Source: Stichopus chloronotus | Lineage: Eukaryota > Echinodermata > Holothuroidea > Aspidochirotida > Stichopodidae | Assembly: GCA_021234535.1 (NCBI GenBank) | Contig: CM037848.1 | Location: 11,575,944 to 11,639,943 of the forward strand | Length of the DNA stretch: 64,000 nucleotides | Reading direction: 5' to 3' | Position numbers and translations under genes: made by a program | Shown: positions 1 through 10,672 of the stretch, one piece after another | How the letters are laid out: each line of letters starts with the position of its first letter | How positions within the stretch are numbered: the first letter of the stretch is position 1 | Notes under the pieces: model-generated | What the model saw: the letters and a program-made list of their open reading frames with translations, nothing else | Databases searched by the model: none | Told to the model about the DNA's origin: nothing

Positions 1-2
1 AA

Positions 3-2090
3 GGAGAAAGCAAAATGCCACTCGACATCTGGGACCGGCCACTTCCAGAACATTACAGACCTAGATGGGAAAGCTGGCGGAACTCTTTATGTCAGCTAGA
101 ACACGTACACATCCCAAGGTGTTACACTCCATCCGACTTTGGTCCCATCATGGAGCAAGATCTTCATGTTTTCTCAGATGCCAGCGATCTTGCAATAGGT
201 GCAGTGGCATATCTAGGACAGGTCAACGAGAATGGTTTAACCCACGTTTCCTTTTTGATGGCTAAAGGGAGACTAACACCAAAACATGCGGTTTCCATAC
301 CCCGTCTAGAGCTTTGTGCCACTGTACTAGCCACGACACTGGTACGAACCATTGAACCAGAACTTAAGGGCAGAATCAACGTGGATAGTATTACTTACTA
401 CACGGACAGCAAAGTGGTGTTGGGCTATATCTCCAATGAATCAAAACGATTCCATGTTTACGTGGCTAATCGTGTTCATAAGATCCATGCAATCTCTCAA
501 CCAAGTCAATGGCAATATGTTCCAACCAACCTGAACCCTGCAGACCTGGTATCAAGATCAGTTAGACCAGATCAACTGATTAATTCATTGTGGTACAGGG
601 GACCCGACTTTCTGTGGCAGCAATCATTACCTACGGCAACCAACAAACTGATGTCTAGAGATCAATTTCCACTTGATCCCAATGATCCTGATGTTCGGAA
701 GGAGGTGCGTTCCTCTGCCACTGATGTTCAAGGTGGAGGATGCGATAAGCCCACATCAGCTACCTCAGAATTAGGCTGCCACAGGTTTCTTCGGTTTTCA
801 AGCTGGCAGTCATTAAGAAGGGCCTTCGCAAACCTTAAGGTCATGGCGAAGTCATTCAGATCTACGAAAATGCAGGTGCCCAGTTACAAGCAAGGCAAAC
901 CATCACATTCCAGAATGCTCTCCAAGCAACCAACAGTGGAGGAATTACAAGAGTCTCAAAAGGCAATTCTGAAGGCGGTCCAGAAAGAGAAGTTCAGCAG
1001 AGAAATTGATTCATTGAAAATGCCACACGATCTCAGAGGGCAAGGTCAAAGTTTTAAACAAAACAACCCTCTCAGAAAATTGAGCCCTTTCCTCGATGAA
1101 GAGGGTCTCCTCAGAGTTGGAGGAAGACTAAGACGAGCTGATCTTGATTTGGGAGGTCGTCATCCCATTCTGCTCCCAAAGAAAAGTCATGTATCCAGAC
1201 TGATAGCAACCTACTTTCATGAGGTTACACACCACCAGGGACGACATCTTACCATGGGGGCTTTACGATCTGGTGGGTTCTGGATCCTCGGAGTCCATAG
1301 TCTCGTGAGAAGCATCATCGACAAATGCATCACTTGTAAGAGACTGCGTGCTAAACCAATCACGCAGCAGATGGCGGACCTCCCGAAAGATAGGGTGGAA
1401 ACCTCACCTCCCTTTACAAACGTTGGTGCTGACGTGTTTGGCCCTTGGACTGTAGTTACCAGGCGTACCAGGGGAGGTTCTGCAGACTCCAAAAGGTGGG
1501 CTGTCATCTTCACTTGCCTCTCAAGCAGAGCGGTACATCTTGAGGTCTTGGAGTCCATGGACACGTCATCATTCATCATGGCCTTAAGGAGATTTATGGC
1601 AATCCGGGGCCCTGTCGCCAAACTACGATGCGATCAAGGGACCAACTTCATTAGTGCAAGGAATGAACTTGAGGGCTCTGCTGTACATTTAGACCAGAGA
1701 CACATCAATCAATACTTATCATCAAAGGGAACAGAATGGCTTTTCAATCCCCCTCACGCCTCGCACTTCGGAGTTTGGGAACGTCAAATCAAGACTTTGC
1801 GACGTGTACTGGATGCAATGTTCTATCAACTAGGGGAACACCAACTGACACACGAAGTGTTAGTCACCTTCTTGGCTGAAGCAGCTACTATAGTGAACTC
1901 AAGACCTCTCACTTCCATTTCTTCCGATGCAAATGACCCAGCACCCCTGACTCCAAATATGCTGCTGACCCAAAAGGCTATCCCATTACAGCCTTTCGCA
2001 GATGAGTTTACCCGTCAAGACCTCTATGGACGTAAAAGGTGGCGACGATGCAATACCTTGCTGACCAGTTTTGGGTGCGTTGGAGGATAG
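3..2090 (+). CDS. BEL/Pao retrotransposon pol, 3' part: RNase H and integrase (5' end outside window)
   Basis: The frame is open to the left window edge, so gag, protease and reverse transcriptase would lie upstream; the first ATG is at 15, and residue numbers here count from it. Residues about 48-180 form a Pao-type RNase H domain with acidic residues D55 (FSDAS), E99 (RLEL), D131 (YTDSK) and D177 (NPADLVSR). Residues about 385-445 hold an HHCC zinc-binding integrase domain: H402, H406, C438, C441. Residues about 465-600 are a DDE integrase core: D473 (GADVFGP), D540 (CDQGTNF) and E589 (GVWERQIK), with 48 residues between the last two, compatible with BEL/Pao. These enzymes degrade template RNA and insert the cDNA copy into the genome. 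The frame runs off into an unrelated tail after residue about 677, where a frameshift cuts off the C-terminal domain. No catalytic residue I checked is missing, so the copy looks fairly young. Confidence 0.93.
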   Translation, partial: GESKMPLDIWDRPLPEHYRPRWESWRNSLCQLEHVHIPRCYTPSDFGPIMEQDLHVFSDASDLAIGAVAYLGQVNENGLTHVSFLMAKGRLTPKHAVSIPRLELCATVLATTLVRTIEPELKGRINVDSITYYTDSKVVLGYISNESKRFHVYVANRVHKIHAISQPSQWQYVPTNLNPADLVSRSVRPDQLINSLWYRGPDFLWQQSLPTATNKLMSRDQFPLDPNDPDVRKEVRSSATDVQGGGCDKPTSATSELGCHRFLRFSSWQSLRRAFANLKVMAKSFRSTKMQVPSYKQGKPSHSRMLSKQPTVEELQESQKAILKAVQKEKFSREIDSLKMPHDLRGQGQSFKQNNPLRKLSPFLDEEGLLRVGGRLRRADLDLGGRHPILLPKKSHVSRLIATYFHEVTHHQGRHLTMGALRSGGFWILGVHSLVRSIIDKCITCKRLRAKPITQQMADLPKDRVETSPPFTNVGADVFGPWTVVTRRTRGGSADSKRWAVIFTCLSSRAVHLEVLESMDTSSFIMALRRFMAIRGPVAKLRCDQGTNFISARNELEGSAVHLDQRHINQYLSSKGTEWLFNPPHASHFGVWERQIKTLRRVLDAMFYQLGEHQLTHEVLVTFLAEAATIVNSRPLTSISSDANDPAPLTPNMLLTQKAIPLQPFADEFTRQDLYGRKRWRRCNTLLTSFGCVGG

Positions 2091-2350
2091 AGTACCTCCA
2101 AAGCTTGCAACCTCGCCAGAAATGGTTACATCCCCAGAAAAATGTGTCTGTCGGTGACATTGTGCTTTTGAAGGAGAGAGACGTCGTCAGAGGTTCCTGG
2201 CCTCTCGCCCGAGTTGTGCGGGCCCATGAAAGTGAGGATGGCAAAGTCCGGAAAGTAGATGTTCTGGTGTGTACTGATGGAACGAGACGTAACTTTACTA
2301 GACCGATTTCAGAACTGGTTCTTATCGAAAGTGCTAACACTTCTCCATAG
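2036..2350 (+). pseudogene. C-terminal DUF5641-like tail of the BEL/Pao pol, out of frame
   Basis: This reading frame resembles the domain that follows the integrase core in BEL/Pao polyproteins: an aromatic-rich start (QYLADQFWVRW), then VGDIVLLKE, RGSWPLARV and a closing RPISELVLIE, ending with TAG at 2348-2350. It overlaps the end of the preceding frame. The upstream edge is a TAA in this frame at 2033-2035, so the frame change must lie between about 2036 and 2050. Loss of a single base there explains the break. I read this as decay or a sequence error, because no slippery heptamer is visible and BEL/Pao pol is normally one continuous frame. Confidence 0.85.
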
Positions 2351-2468
2351 ACTAATGAGTCCATTTTAGCCTTTTTTCTGTGGGGTACCTTCTGAGTTCC
2401 CCTTTGACATTGTTTTAGCGTTTTATGTTTTGTACTGTTTGGTTTTAAAAACGCCTCTGCATTTTTAG

Positions 2469-2476
2469 ACGGGGAG
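2469..2476 (+). other. Polypurine tract of the BEL/Pao element
   Basis: A short purine run (GACGGGGAG, with TGTG following directly) lies 118 bp after the pol stop and immediately before the inferred LTR start. That is the position of the plus-strand primer in LTR retrotransposons. Confidence 0.6.
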
Positions 2477-3631
2477 TGTGAAAGGCTTCAGACTGTCATT
2501 TTGTGGGGGCGCACTTCGGGTTTGTCAGTGACCAGCTGGGGTGGGAAAAAAGGAGAAACGTTGACGAGACGATTTGACGAGAGCCACCTCAGTATTAGTT
2601 TTTGATGACGGTTTTTACTATTTACCCGAGACTGATTGTATTCAGAGTTATCTATTCTTCTCAACTCATTTATAGGTAGAGAGCCATAGTCTTGTAAGTT
2701 TTTATCCCTTATTTTCTTATTTCTCTAGATGAAAAGCAAGGACATTCGGTGCCTTTCCTCTCATGTTTTTAGTGCGTTGCAGGTATTAGTTGCGCGAGGA
2801 CCTTTTTCGTTACCTTATGAGGCTGTATCACTCACCTTGGAGAGAATTGTTGGGGTTTTTTTACTTTGTGTGGGCATTGATATCATTATTTACACATCTT
2901 TTCCAGCTCTGTTATTAACCTACCGTTGTGTAGGACACAGTGGACCCTTTGTTTTGCACTTGTGCAGGTAAACCACTAAAGTATTGAAGTACCTCTAGCT
3001 GGATGGACTGAAGTGAGGTGTTTTTGTGAGGCTGTCACGTTAGGTGTTTTGAGTACAGCTCTATCTTTTTATACAGTAACGTGGACATATTTCAGTATCG
3101 GAGACACATTATGTGTTATTCAGGAGTTTACAATTAGTTTCTGTGAATGTCTTTCTTGGAGTGGGTTGGCGGTTTACATACAGATCTAGAGTCTTCCACT
3201 CACGGTTTTAGCATATTAACATTTATCAGTATTCGCACAGGTCACGGAATGTAACCAGTGCCTTTAGTCTGCATTTCTTTATAATCGTATCTTAAGAAGG
3301 TCAATTCTAGTTATATCCTGTAGAACCTTGAGGTGTTAGTATGAGGTGCTGCATGAAGGCTGATTGACTCCGTTGTCACCAGAGTGTATGAATTGTGTTT
3401 GCACGCACGTCATTTTTGAAGGTGTCTTCATACGTATCGTGTTTGAGTTTGGTTCCTTCTTGCCCCGTTTGTTATGCAAGTTGCTTGTGAGTTATTGTTT
3501 TTATTTTAAACAGTTCACCTTGGAATAAACTAGAAGATTGGAAACCACAGCCCTGATCTTTGGCCATTCTTTTTATTTATCCTTGGTTGAAACTACTGGC
3601 AATTCTACGAGATGGTATACCGGCCAGTACA
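2477..3631 (+). mobile_element. Probable 3' LTR of the BEL/Pao element (right end approximate)
   Basis: The sequence starts TGTGAAAGG directly after the purine tract. It contains a polyadenylation signal AATAAA at 3524-3529, followed within 110 bp by possible CA ends at 3631 (GGCCAGTACA) or 3638 (GTTGTCA). An inverted pair TACTGGC/GCCAGTA lies near the end. The 5' LTR is outside the window, so neither length nor target duplication can be verified. The 80-codon open frame at 2729-2971 within it has no recognisable content. Confidence 0.55.
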
Positions 3632-3980
3632 GTTGTCATCTAACGTTTAAGTGCAGCATGTGTCTCTTCACTTGAGCTTCACTGGTGCAGATTTATGAGT
3701 CCTAGAACTAGACGTAACCTGGAGAGTCGGAGAAGCATTAAACGGGAGAGTGCAGTCATCCCAAACTGAATTAGTACACCCCCTTACGATAATTCATGAA
3801 TGGCTCTTTATCATTTTCGTTGTGGAATGCAGTATTGATATTCAGCAATATGAAAAAAAAAAAAAGTAAACTGAGAAGAGAATTTCAAGATTTTGATGAT
3901 TTTTCAAAAGAAAGTAAGGACGACTACTTATTCCCTTCAGTGATGCAACATTACTCTCAGGGTCAGTGCAGCATCTACAC

Positions 3981-4010
3981 CAGGGCTTGGCAACCTATGG
4001 CTCGCAGACC
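3981..4010 (+). mobile_element. Possible hAT transposon terminus (fragment)
   Basis: CAGGGCTTGGCAACCTATGG followed by CTCGCAGACC resembles the CAGGG...GGCAACC termini of Charlie-type hAT elements. No inverted partner or 8-bp duplication was found nearby, so this would be a solo end or a chance match. Confidence 0.25.
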
Positions 4011-4419
4011 AATTCCACCTCGCCGGTGTCAAGAATTCGACCCACGGAGAACAGTCAAATCTGCACGTACAAAAAGCACAATGTGCAATGTTCGCAAGTA
4101 CGCCTAGCCACGAATGTCTGTAATACTTATTTCAACTATCAAAGTCCTGTAGATGTCTTGCCTCCAGAGAGCGTTTACTACTTTCAACTACCACTTAGGC
4201 CCTCTGCTTATTCACCAAATACTGTTGCAAATTGCATGGTCCCCGCCCCTGAAAGATTGCTGACACTTGATCACAATCCCTACAACTGAACTTACAGGTA
4301 TCCATTAAACAAAATGGGGTGGATTGCTTACACATTTATGGTATATCTCATGCTGCTTATAACTTACATGCTAGTGTTTTCATCAATTCGTAAAACTAGG
4401 AGTTGGGTAATTTTCTCTC

Positions 4420-4459
4420 ATACCCGTCCGGTACACGGGTATCGCAACAAAATGGCGGC
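4420..4459. promoter_or_regulatory. Perfect 8-bp inverted repeat beside a YY1-like ATGGCGGC site
   Basis: ATACCCGT (4420-4427) and ACGGGTAT (4435-4442) are perfect inverted arms with a 7-nt loop. AAAATGGCGGC at 4449-4459 matches the YY1 core (AANATGGCGGC), which in animals often sits at transcription starts. Whether a transcript begins here is unknown. Confidence 0.25.
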
Positions 4460-6574
4460 TTTATTGTTTACATCAATTGGCATTTCAACAGTTTAACACA
4501 TTTGTGTGAAGAAATGTTACTAGTATACTTCATACACTTATTGCCTTCACCTTCTCATGAATAGGACCACCTAATTTCCTTGAGAAAAGAAGAAATGTTC
4601 CATTTTGAGCTTTTTGCTGTGTATCTGTGTACGGTAGGTGAAATTTGACAATCTGATACAGTGTGTTCACACGGAGGTTATGTCATTTTTCACTCTGTGA
4701 AGGAATAGGGTAGTAATTTTGGATTCGTGTAACAAAATACCATTTGGGTACCCAGGTTACCCGTGAAAAGTACTTGTCATTACAGTACAATTAACTGCAT
4801 CATCGAGGGAGGGGAAAATTTAAGGGAGTTGAAGGAGGTTGGCTGACAATAAATATTTTGGGCTTGTCAACCCCGCCACTGACATGTGTTGGCACAATGT
4901 GATTGTCAATGATTGTATATATGCTTTAATCTGCAGACATGTACAGATTTGACAATATCAAAATTAGCAAGGCATTAAGTTCAATATGATCCACACTTCC
5001 ATATTCATTACAATATGTTGATCACTACTTTACAACATATTGAACCTTACCCTCACGCAAGCCACCGTACCTTCTAGTGATGTTTACCTTTCATCATCCA
5101 CTTTGTAAATTGAGAGGATGCAAATTGTGCAGACAAGTATGACAGCATAGTACAACAATTCCATGTCAGGTGGTAATTAATCAGTGTAGATGTACATCAC
5201 ACTGTAATTAAAGCTAAAATATCGCGTTGTACTGTTTTAGCAATCGTCTGGTCATCTAGTTTCATTCTTCGTCAGTGTTGTAATTCAGGGAAGAGAAAGT
5301 AGGGGAAAAGATCACCTGTCACAAAATCTGAAAGAGAATTATGCATTCGACTTCTGGAATTTGAATATGAAAATTATCTCAATATTTTTGTTGGCCCTAC
5401 AAAATACAGATTCCTGAGCCAATTCAGAAAACCTAGCCGTAAATCAGCATCCTTTGAAATCAAACAGACCAATGGAATGGATATGAATATTCATAAATGT
5501 AACAATGGGGCTTAAACAATATTTTTTTGTAGTGGCTACACATACAGCTTTACTTTCAGTGGAAAACATGACAAATTTTCAACTCATATTCCAGCGTTAA
5601 TATTCTCTCAGTTATGAATCTTCCTGCATGCATTGGCCTCATCTAGGCCATCTCTGCCCCATTTACCTTATTACCTATAACTTCTCAGCTCATAGTCAGC
5701 TTCTCAGCTAATCATAGTCACATAATTGTAACCCCTCAGTAATTATACCCCAATGCACTATTCAACCCTGTGTAACCCTGCACTTCCAAATAACAGTTAG
5801 CACCGCATGCTTGCTACATACATTTATGCCCTGATCTATGCTCTGAATCAGCCTTGTTGGACTTCGTCTCACAACTCGTTTTCCCCAAGAGGTCCCAAAA
5901 TTTGCTCACAGAGTAAAGATTACACCATTAATTCAACAGTATGTTTACCAAAGGTGAACTATTGTGTGAAAATATCTGTGATTTGTACTTGATGAAAGGT
6001 AGGGAAGTGTGTATGTACGTATAAATACACATTTTGTTGATGTAATTGCCCTGTGGGGCTTATGAAAAGTTTTATGTTATTACACATCAATCTACACAAC
6101 AATGGAAACATTTTGTCAAAATGCATTGCTGTCAGCAAAGGAAAACTGACTCTGTAAAAGAAACAGGCTGCATTCATGGGAATTTCTGCACTTAGGACTG
6201 ATTGGGCGATTTATCCTGATTTTTGTACAAATTGAAAGCCTTTCCGCTGTTTTTGTGGATGCTCATGCCCTCATATAATCCTGGCCACATTTCATGTTGA
6301 TTGCTTCCAACTTAAAAGGAAGAAAATAAGATTGAATCTTTCTTCAATAAATGGTATTCAAGCATGCATATATGCATGCCTCTTGTGCTAAACTTTATAA
6401 AAGCTAGAGTATGAAACAATTACCCCTTCAGAACTGAATATCGTAAAAAAGAGAGAGTGCAAAAATTTACATAGGTGTACTTCACAACTGCCTGTCTTCC
6501 TTTTACTGCAAGTTTGACACTGGCAAGCTTTGGAGGATTAAAGATCTTGTTACCCTATAATGGGTAGGTTTTAA

Positions 6575-6857
6575 ATGGGAGATAAATCCAGACAGAGTTT
6601 CATACAGACCATCCAACAAACAAGTTTCTCACAGATAGAACCTCATTTTTTTTTTGTTGCTCAACACTAATTTTTTCAACCAAACTTTTCAAAATTCAAA
6701 AGATGCATCTTCCCTCACTCATCACATGCATAACGTTTTGAGGAGGTGAAGCTTTGGCAGGTGTTTATTGATGCGACTGGACGGTTTAACGATGACTACA
6801 GCTATTTTCTTTCATATGTGATGTTGGTGTGTATTCTAAACACCCTATTTCCCCTCT
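6575..6857 (-). mobile_element. Diverged copy of the 60.4-kb TTAA-type MITE
   Basis: Read on the minus strand, this matches the element at 60422-60767 over most of its length, sharing blocks such as AAGTTTCTCACAGATAGAA and CATCACATGCATAACG. The right end CCCTATTTCCCCTCT abuts TTAA at 6858-6861. The left end is eroded, with a possible TTAA at 6571-6574, and the copy is shorter than 346 bp. Confidence 0.6.
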
Positions 6858-6861
6858 TTAA

Positions 6862-8884
6862 GGTCGTGTGCCTGCCCTTGAACAAATAAATTCAAACATT
6901 CTCTGTGTTGTTTCCTTATCATAATTTACTTCCATAGATATATTTGTTAAATTGAGCGGCTTGTTGAATTATTGAGGTAGCAATCAAGACAAATCTTGTT
7001 CAAGTGATCTGTCAATGTCGCTTGAATACTGTCAATTTAGATTTGCAGCTGGATTTAGCTGGATTCGAAGCTTGGGAGTTACATTTTTGAATTTTTTAAC
7101 TTCTATAAAATCCCATCTATGAAGACCCGTTTGTGTGTGAGTGTGCGCTTACCAGTTTGAATTAATGTTGTTTGCAAGTTATGTGAATTCTAGTGTTAAA
7201 ATCTAGTATGGCTTTTCCTTTTCATTTCTTGTTTTCTAATTAGGGTTAGCTTTTGTCTAAAAACTTATAAAATATCTTGCAAGAATCCCAATGGAGTGAA
7301 TTACTATGGAGTGCTACAGTTATGTATTATAATCCCCTGGGACCCCTAATTCAGTGCCTGAACTCCCCCCCTAATCCCTGTGAACTCTGAAGTGCCCACA
7401 TACGGTTTTCTGAATGGCTTCGGGCGGGGGGGGGGTAAAATTCCCCACTTGTCATGATGAAAATAAAAAACTGTCAAAATCTTGGTTTCTTACGTAAGAA
7501 GAGGACACTTTTATACCATTTTTAAACTTACATAAATGGCATTTAAAACCCTTCAAATTGCACCTTATAGGGCCCTTGATGCAAGCTTTTGTCCCCCCCC
7601 TGAACCCACTTATGTGACTAGTTCCCACAGCCGGTCTAAAATTCCCCCACGTGTGTAATCGATGCAATGGATCCCTGTGTGCGCTTGGTAATATGAGCGG
7701 CTTTCTATTTTTCGAATTTGCTGTCAGACAAAGAGTAGAACCAGTTAAGAATTTTGCTTTCTGGAAGCCAAAAATATAGCTTGGGGGGATGAGTTTCTGC
7801 CTTTAACAAACTTTTATCAGTTAAGGCATGTGATTACTCTTTTTGATGAGGCTGCAGCATGCGCAAACTTCCCGGTGGATGTGTTCAAAATTCTTTTTTT
7901 TTTCTTTCTTTTGTAATAATAAACACTGATTAGAAAGCATCTGACATAACCAATAGTTGGTACCACACTGCTATCACCTGACAACTACCCAAAAGTTTTG
8001 AAGATGATCTAGGATATCACTGCATGACATCTTTTTTTAATACACCATTGACTGCACTTTATTCCCAATTGGTAATCAAAGAAGCGGTGTCACGGTATGA
8101 AGAAACCCTCTAAAACAGACTCATCATTTTGAGACTGATTTCAATAGGTCATTTCTCTTTCATGCCTTCCTTTTTAAGCCCATCATTTGATGTGGTGAAA
8201 TATGTGCATAGTTCAATTTACGTATTATTACAGGATTTATGACCAACCAAGCTTCAATTCAAACACCACAATCTATGAAAGCCAAGATTCCCTGAGAAGT
8301 GTGGTGGGTTGGAGAAAACAATAAGGTTCCAAACCATCGTTTTCTCTATCCCACTTTGGGAAACCTGTGGAAGGAGGAAACTTAACTAAGTGAGGTGATA
8401 CTACAAGACACTCAGGAAGATCACATAAACATTTCATGACATATCCTCCAAAGAAATGGGCGTGACCAATTTTGATACAGCTGTACTCCTCACTCAACTA
8501 ACTTAGCTTTCACCAATGGTTTCTCTGTACCATTTCAAAGTCGGTATGGGACAATTTGGAGGAAAATAATTCCCAACTATTCCTCCAAGGCAGGGGGAAG
8601 CAACCAAAAGTTAAACAACACGATGTATTACATTGAGCTGACTTGCTAATGTTTGGTCACTTCCATTTATTTGGACGAACATGTCACAAAATGATGATGA
8701 CAAAATCCTCTAAATTTGACTGTGTACCCCCAGTCATCACTTCTTAAGATTTCTCCTTCCATGATTTTTATAACCAGAATGCCCAAATGCATTGCGGTTT
8801 CGATGATTTCATAATGAGCATTTTTTTCTGAATCTGGCATTGCAGCATTAGTATGTGTCACAAGCTACCTTTATTTTATACCAT
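6862..8884. other. Non-coding interval with one diverged repeat
   Basis: No coding sequence is supported. The only internal structure seen is the repeat at 7655-7795, whose partner is at 9458-9608, and short C/G runs near 7370-7440. Confidence 0.5.
7655..7795 (+). repeat. Diverged repeat, copy 1 (partner at 9458-9608)
   Basis: Shares in order CAATGGATCCCTGTGT, TTCGAATTTGCTGTCA, AGAACCAGTT and AATATAGCT with the second copy, with substitutions and small indels between the blocks. Both are direct repeats on the plus strand. Family unknown. Confidence 0.6.
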
Positions 8885-9180
8885 GACATTTGTACGAGTT
8901 TCCTTTCTTGAGATCATGTCTACAAGGTTTCACAAATTGACCCATGTTGACATCGAATGACCTTTAACCTCCATCAAAGACCAAATAGTTCTTGTACTCA
9001 ATGAGGTACAACCACATACTGCATATGATATCTGTCAAAGTTTCCGTTCTTGAGATATGATGTTTACTCTTCTTCCATACTGTGACCCGTTGACTTCAAA
9101 TGACCTTTGACCTTAACCAAAGAAAATGAAATTCTTGTATACTCAATGAGGTACACCTACATTCTAATTGGAAGATATGC
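8885..9180 (+). repeat. Two units of the ~145-bp TGACCT-rich repeat
   Basis: Two consecutive units about 142 bp apart carry GAATGACCTTTAACCTCC and CAAATGACCTTTGACC, each followed by TACTCAATGAGGTAC and then by a TTCTTGAGAT block. It is the same family as at 20.5 kb, 25.3 kb (with its copies) and 34 kb. Confidence 0.7.
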
Positions 9181-9457
9181 CCAAGTTAGACTATCATTCA
9201 TCCCTGATTCTACTAGCTGCAACATTTCTTGCGAATTTGCAAATATGTGGTATACATGTAGTGGCTGTATACCTTTAATTTCGTGAAATCACTGCTTACT
9301 GCATTAATCACACATAACCATTGGGCTGCTGGACAGACATTTTCTCTGTACACACAATGTCTATGCTAAAAACAAAAACTCATCACCCCAGACAGTTTCA
9401 ATTCTCCCAACCACCTACATCTAGTCCCTCCCTCAGCCTGTCTGGAATTCCTCCACG

Positions 9458-9608
9458 AGTGTAATCAAAACAATGGATCCCTGTGTACGCTGTGTAATAC
9501 GAGCTGCTCTGCATCTTTCGAATTTGCTGTCAATCTGAGAGTACTGTAACTTAGAACCAGTTGAGAATTTTCCTTTCCGAGAAGTAACAATATAGCTCAG
9601 GGTGATGC
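9458..9608 (+). repeat. Diverged repeat, copy 2 (partner at 7655-7795)
   Basis: Same ordered blocks as copy 1, including CAATGGATCCCTGTGT and TTCGAATTTGCTGTCA. The copies have clearly drifted apart. Confidence 0.6.
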
Positions 9609-10470
9609 GGTACAGCCTTTAAGTTGTTAAACACACCTTCATTTCTTTCATATCTGCAAAATATATGCAGATTGTAAAAACTCCTTAATTACATCATTGT
9701 GTATCAAGTGTTACTTTCCCAGAGTAATGGTATCAACAGAAAGTAGTCTTTGAACTAAATGTCAGTTGGACAATCCTTCCGACCATGCTGCTTCTGTTTA
9801 GCACTGTAGCATGCATGCACTGTTTACACTGTGTGTTGACGTGTCTACATACTACTTACAAATGTGTACAGTATGTACTTGCCAAGAAGCTATGTAATGT
9901 TAACACAACAACCAGTGACAGGTGTGTGGGTTTGCACTGGCAGCAGTACACTGCACAGAATCAGAATTTTACATGGATATAAGCTCAAAACTGTTGGTCT
10001 CGACAGCACCCTTTTTGGCATGATAGAACATGAGGTGATATAGAGACATACGGTAGTGGTTAGGGTTTGTTGTTTCGATGAGACCTTATCATACATGATA
10101 TCATGTGAGGATAGGTAACATGCATAGGCACAGGCATGTTGTTATTTTAACTTGCAAAGCAAAATGTGGATTGCAACTTCACAATACACTCGAAGCCCAA
10201 TGGAAATTATATTTTAGGGGTACCTGATCCACTATGTGGAAGTCGGGTACTTGGGTCTGAAATTCGAACCTGGTGCAAACACTACACCATAAATTTTCAA
10301 GGAGCTACACCATCCTATGAAGCTCATGGTAAAAAACAGGCCACTCTAGAGTTTTTGATCTGTGCTACTGCATCTTTCAGATTCCAACCCGATTCCCTCT
10401 CTAGGGTATGAATGTCAGAGTGTGAGAGACAGGTTAAAGAAGGAAACCAGAAAGAAAAGTGCATACATTT
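9609..10470. other. Non-coding interval holding a short inverted-repeat element near 10010-10110
   Basis: The stretch 10010-10110 resembles the small inverted-repeat segment found in each 4.95-kb unit (24595-24690): CATGA...GTGATAT, then GTTAGGGTT, then ATGATATCATGTGAGGAT. Nothing coding is seen. Confidence 0.45.
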
Positions 10471-10480
10471 GATGATGATA

Positions 10481-10527
<47 letters not shown>

Positions 10528-10672
10528 GATAATGGTGATGGTGATGATGATGATGGTGATGATGACGATGACGTTGATGATGATGGTGATGACCATGATA
10601 ATGGTGATGACCATGATAGTGATGATGATGTGATGATGATGGTGATGATGATGTTGATGGTGATGATGATGA
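10471..10672 (+). repeat. Imperfect (GAT)n microsatellite
   Basis: About 200 bp of GATGATGAT with scattered GGT, GAC and AAT variants. It is read as Met, Asp or Ile runs in different frames, so the open frames across it are artefacts of the repeat. Confidence 0.97.

Larger units (their letters stand above)
3632..6570. other. Non-coding interval, no gene seen
   Basis: Open frames here are short and unlike any family I recognise. Two local items stand out: a CAGGG-type hAT-terminus-like sequence at 3981-4010, and a palindrome plus YY1-like site at 4420-4459, entered separately. The rest is AT-rich unique-looking sequence. Confidence 0.6.

Noticed and set aside
2729..2971. 80-codon frame inside the LTR
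   Set aside because: No domain, no link to pol, and located in the probable LTR; treated as chance.
3796..4289. Two overlapping frames of about 105 codons
   Set aside because: They overlap in different frames, include a poly-Lys stretch from an A-run, and span the hAT-like terminus; no domain seen.
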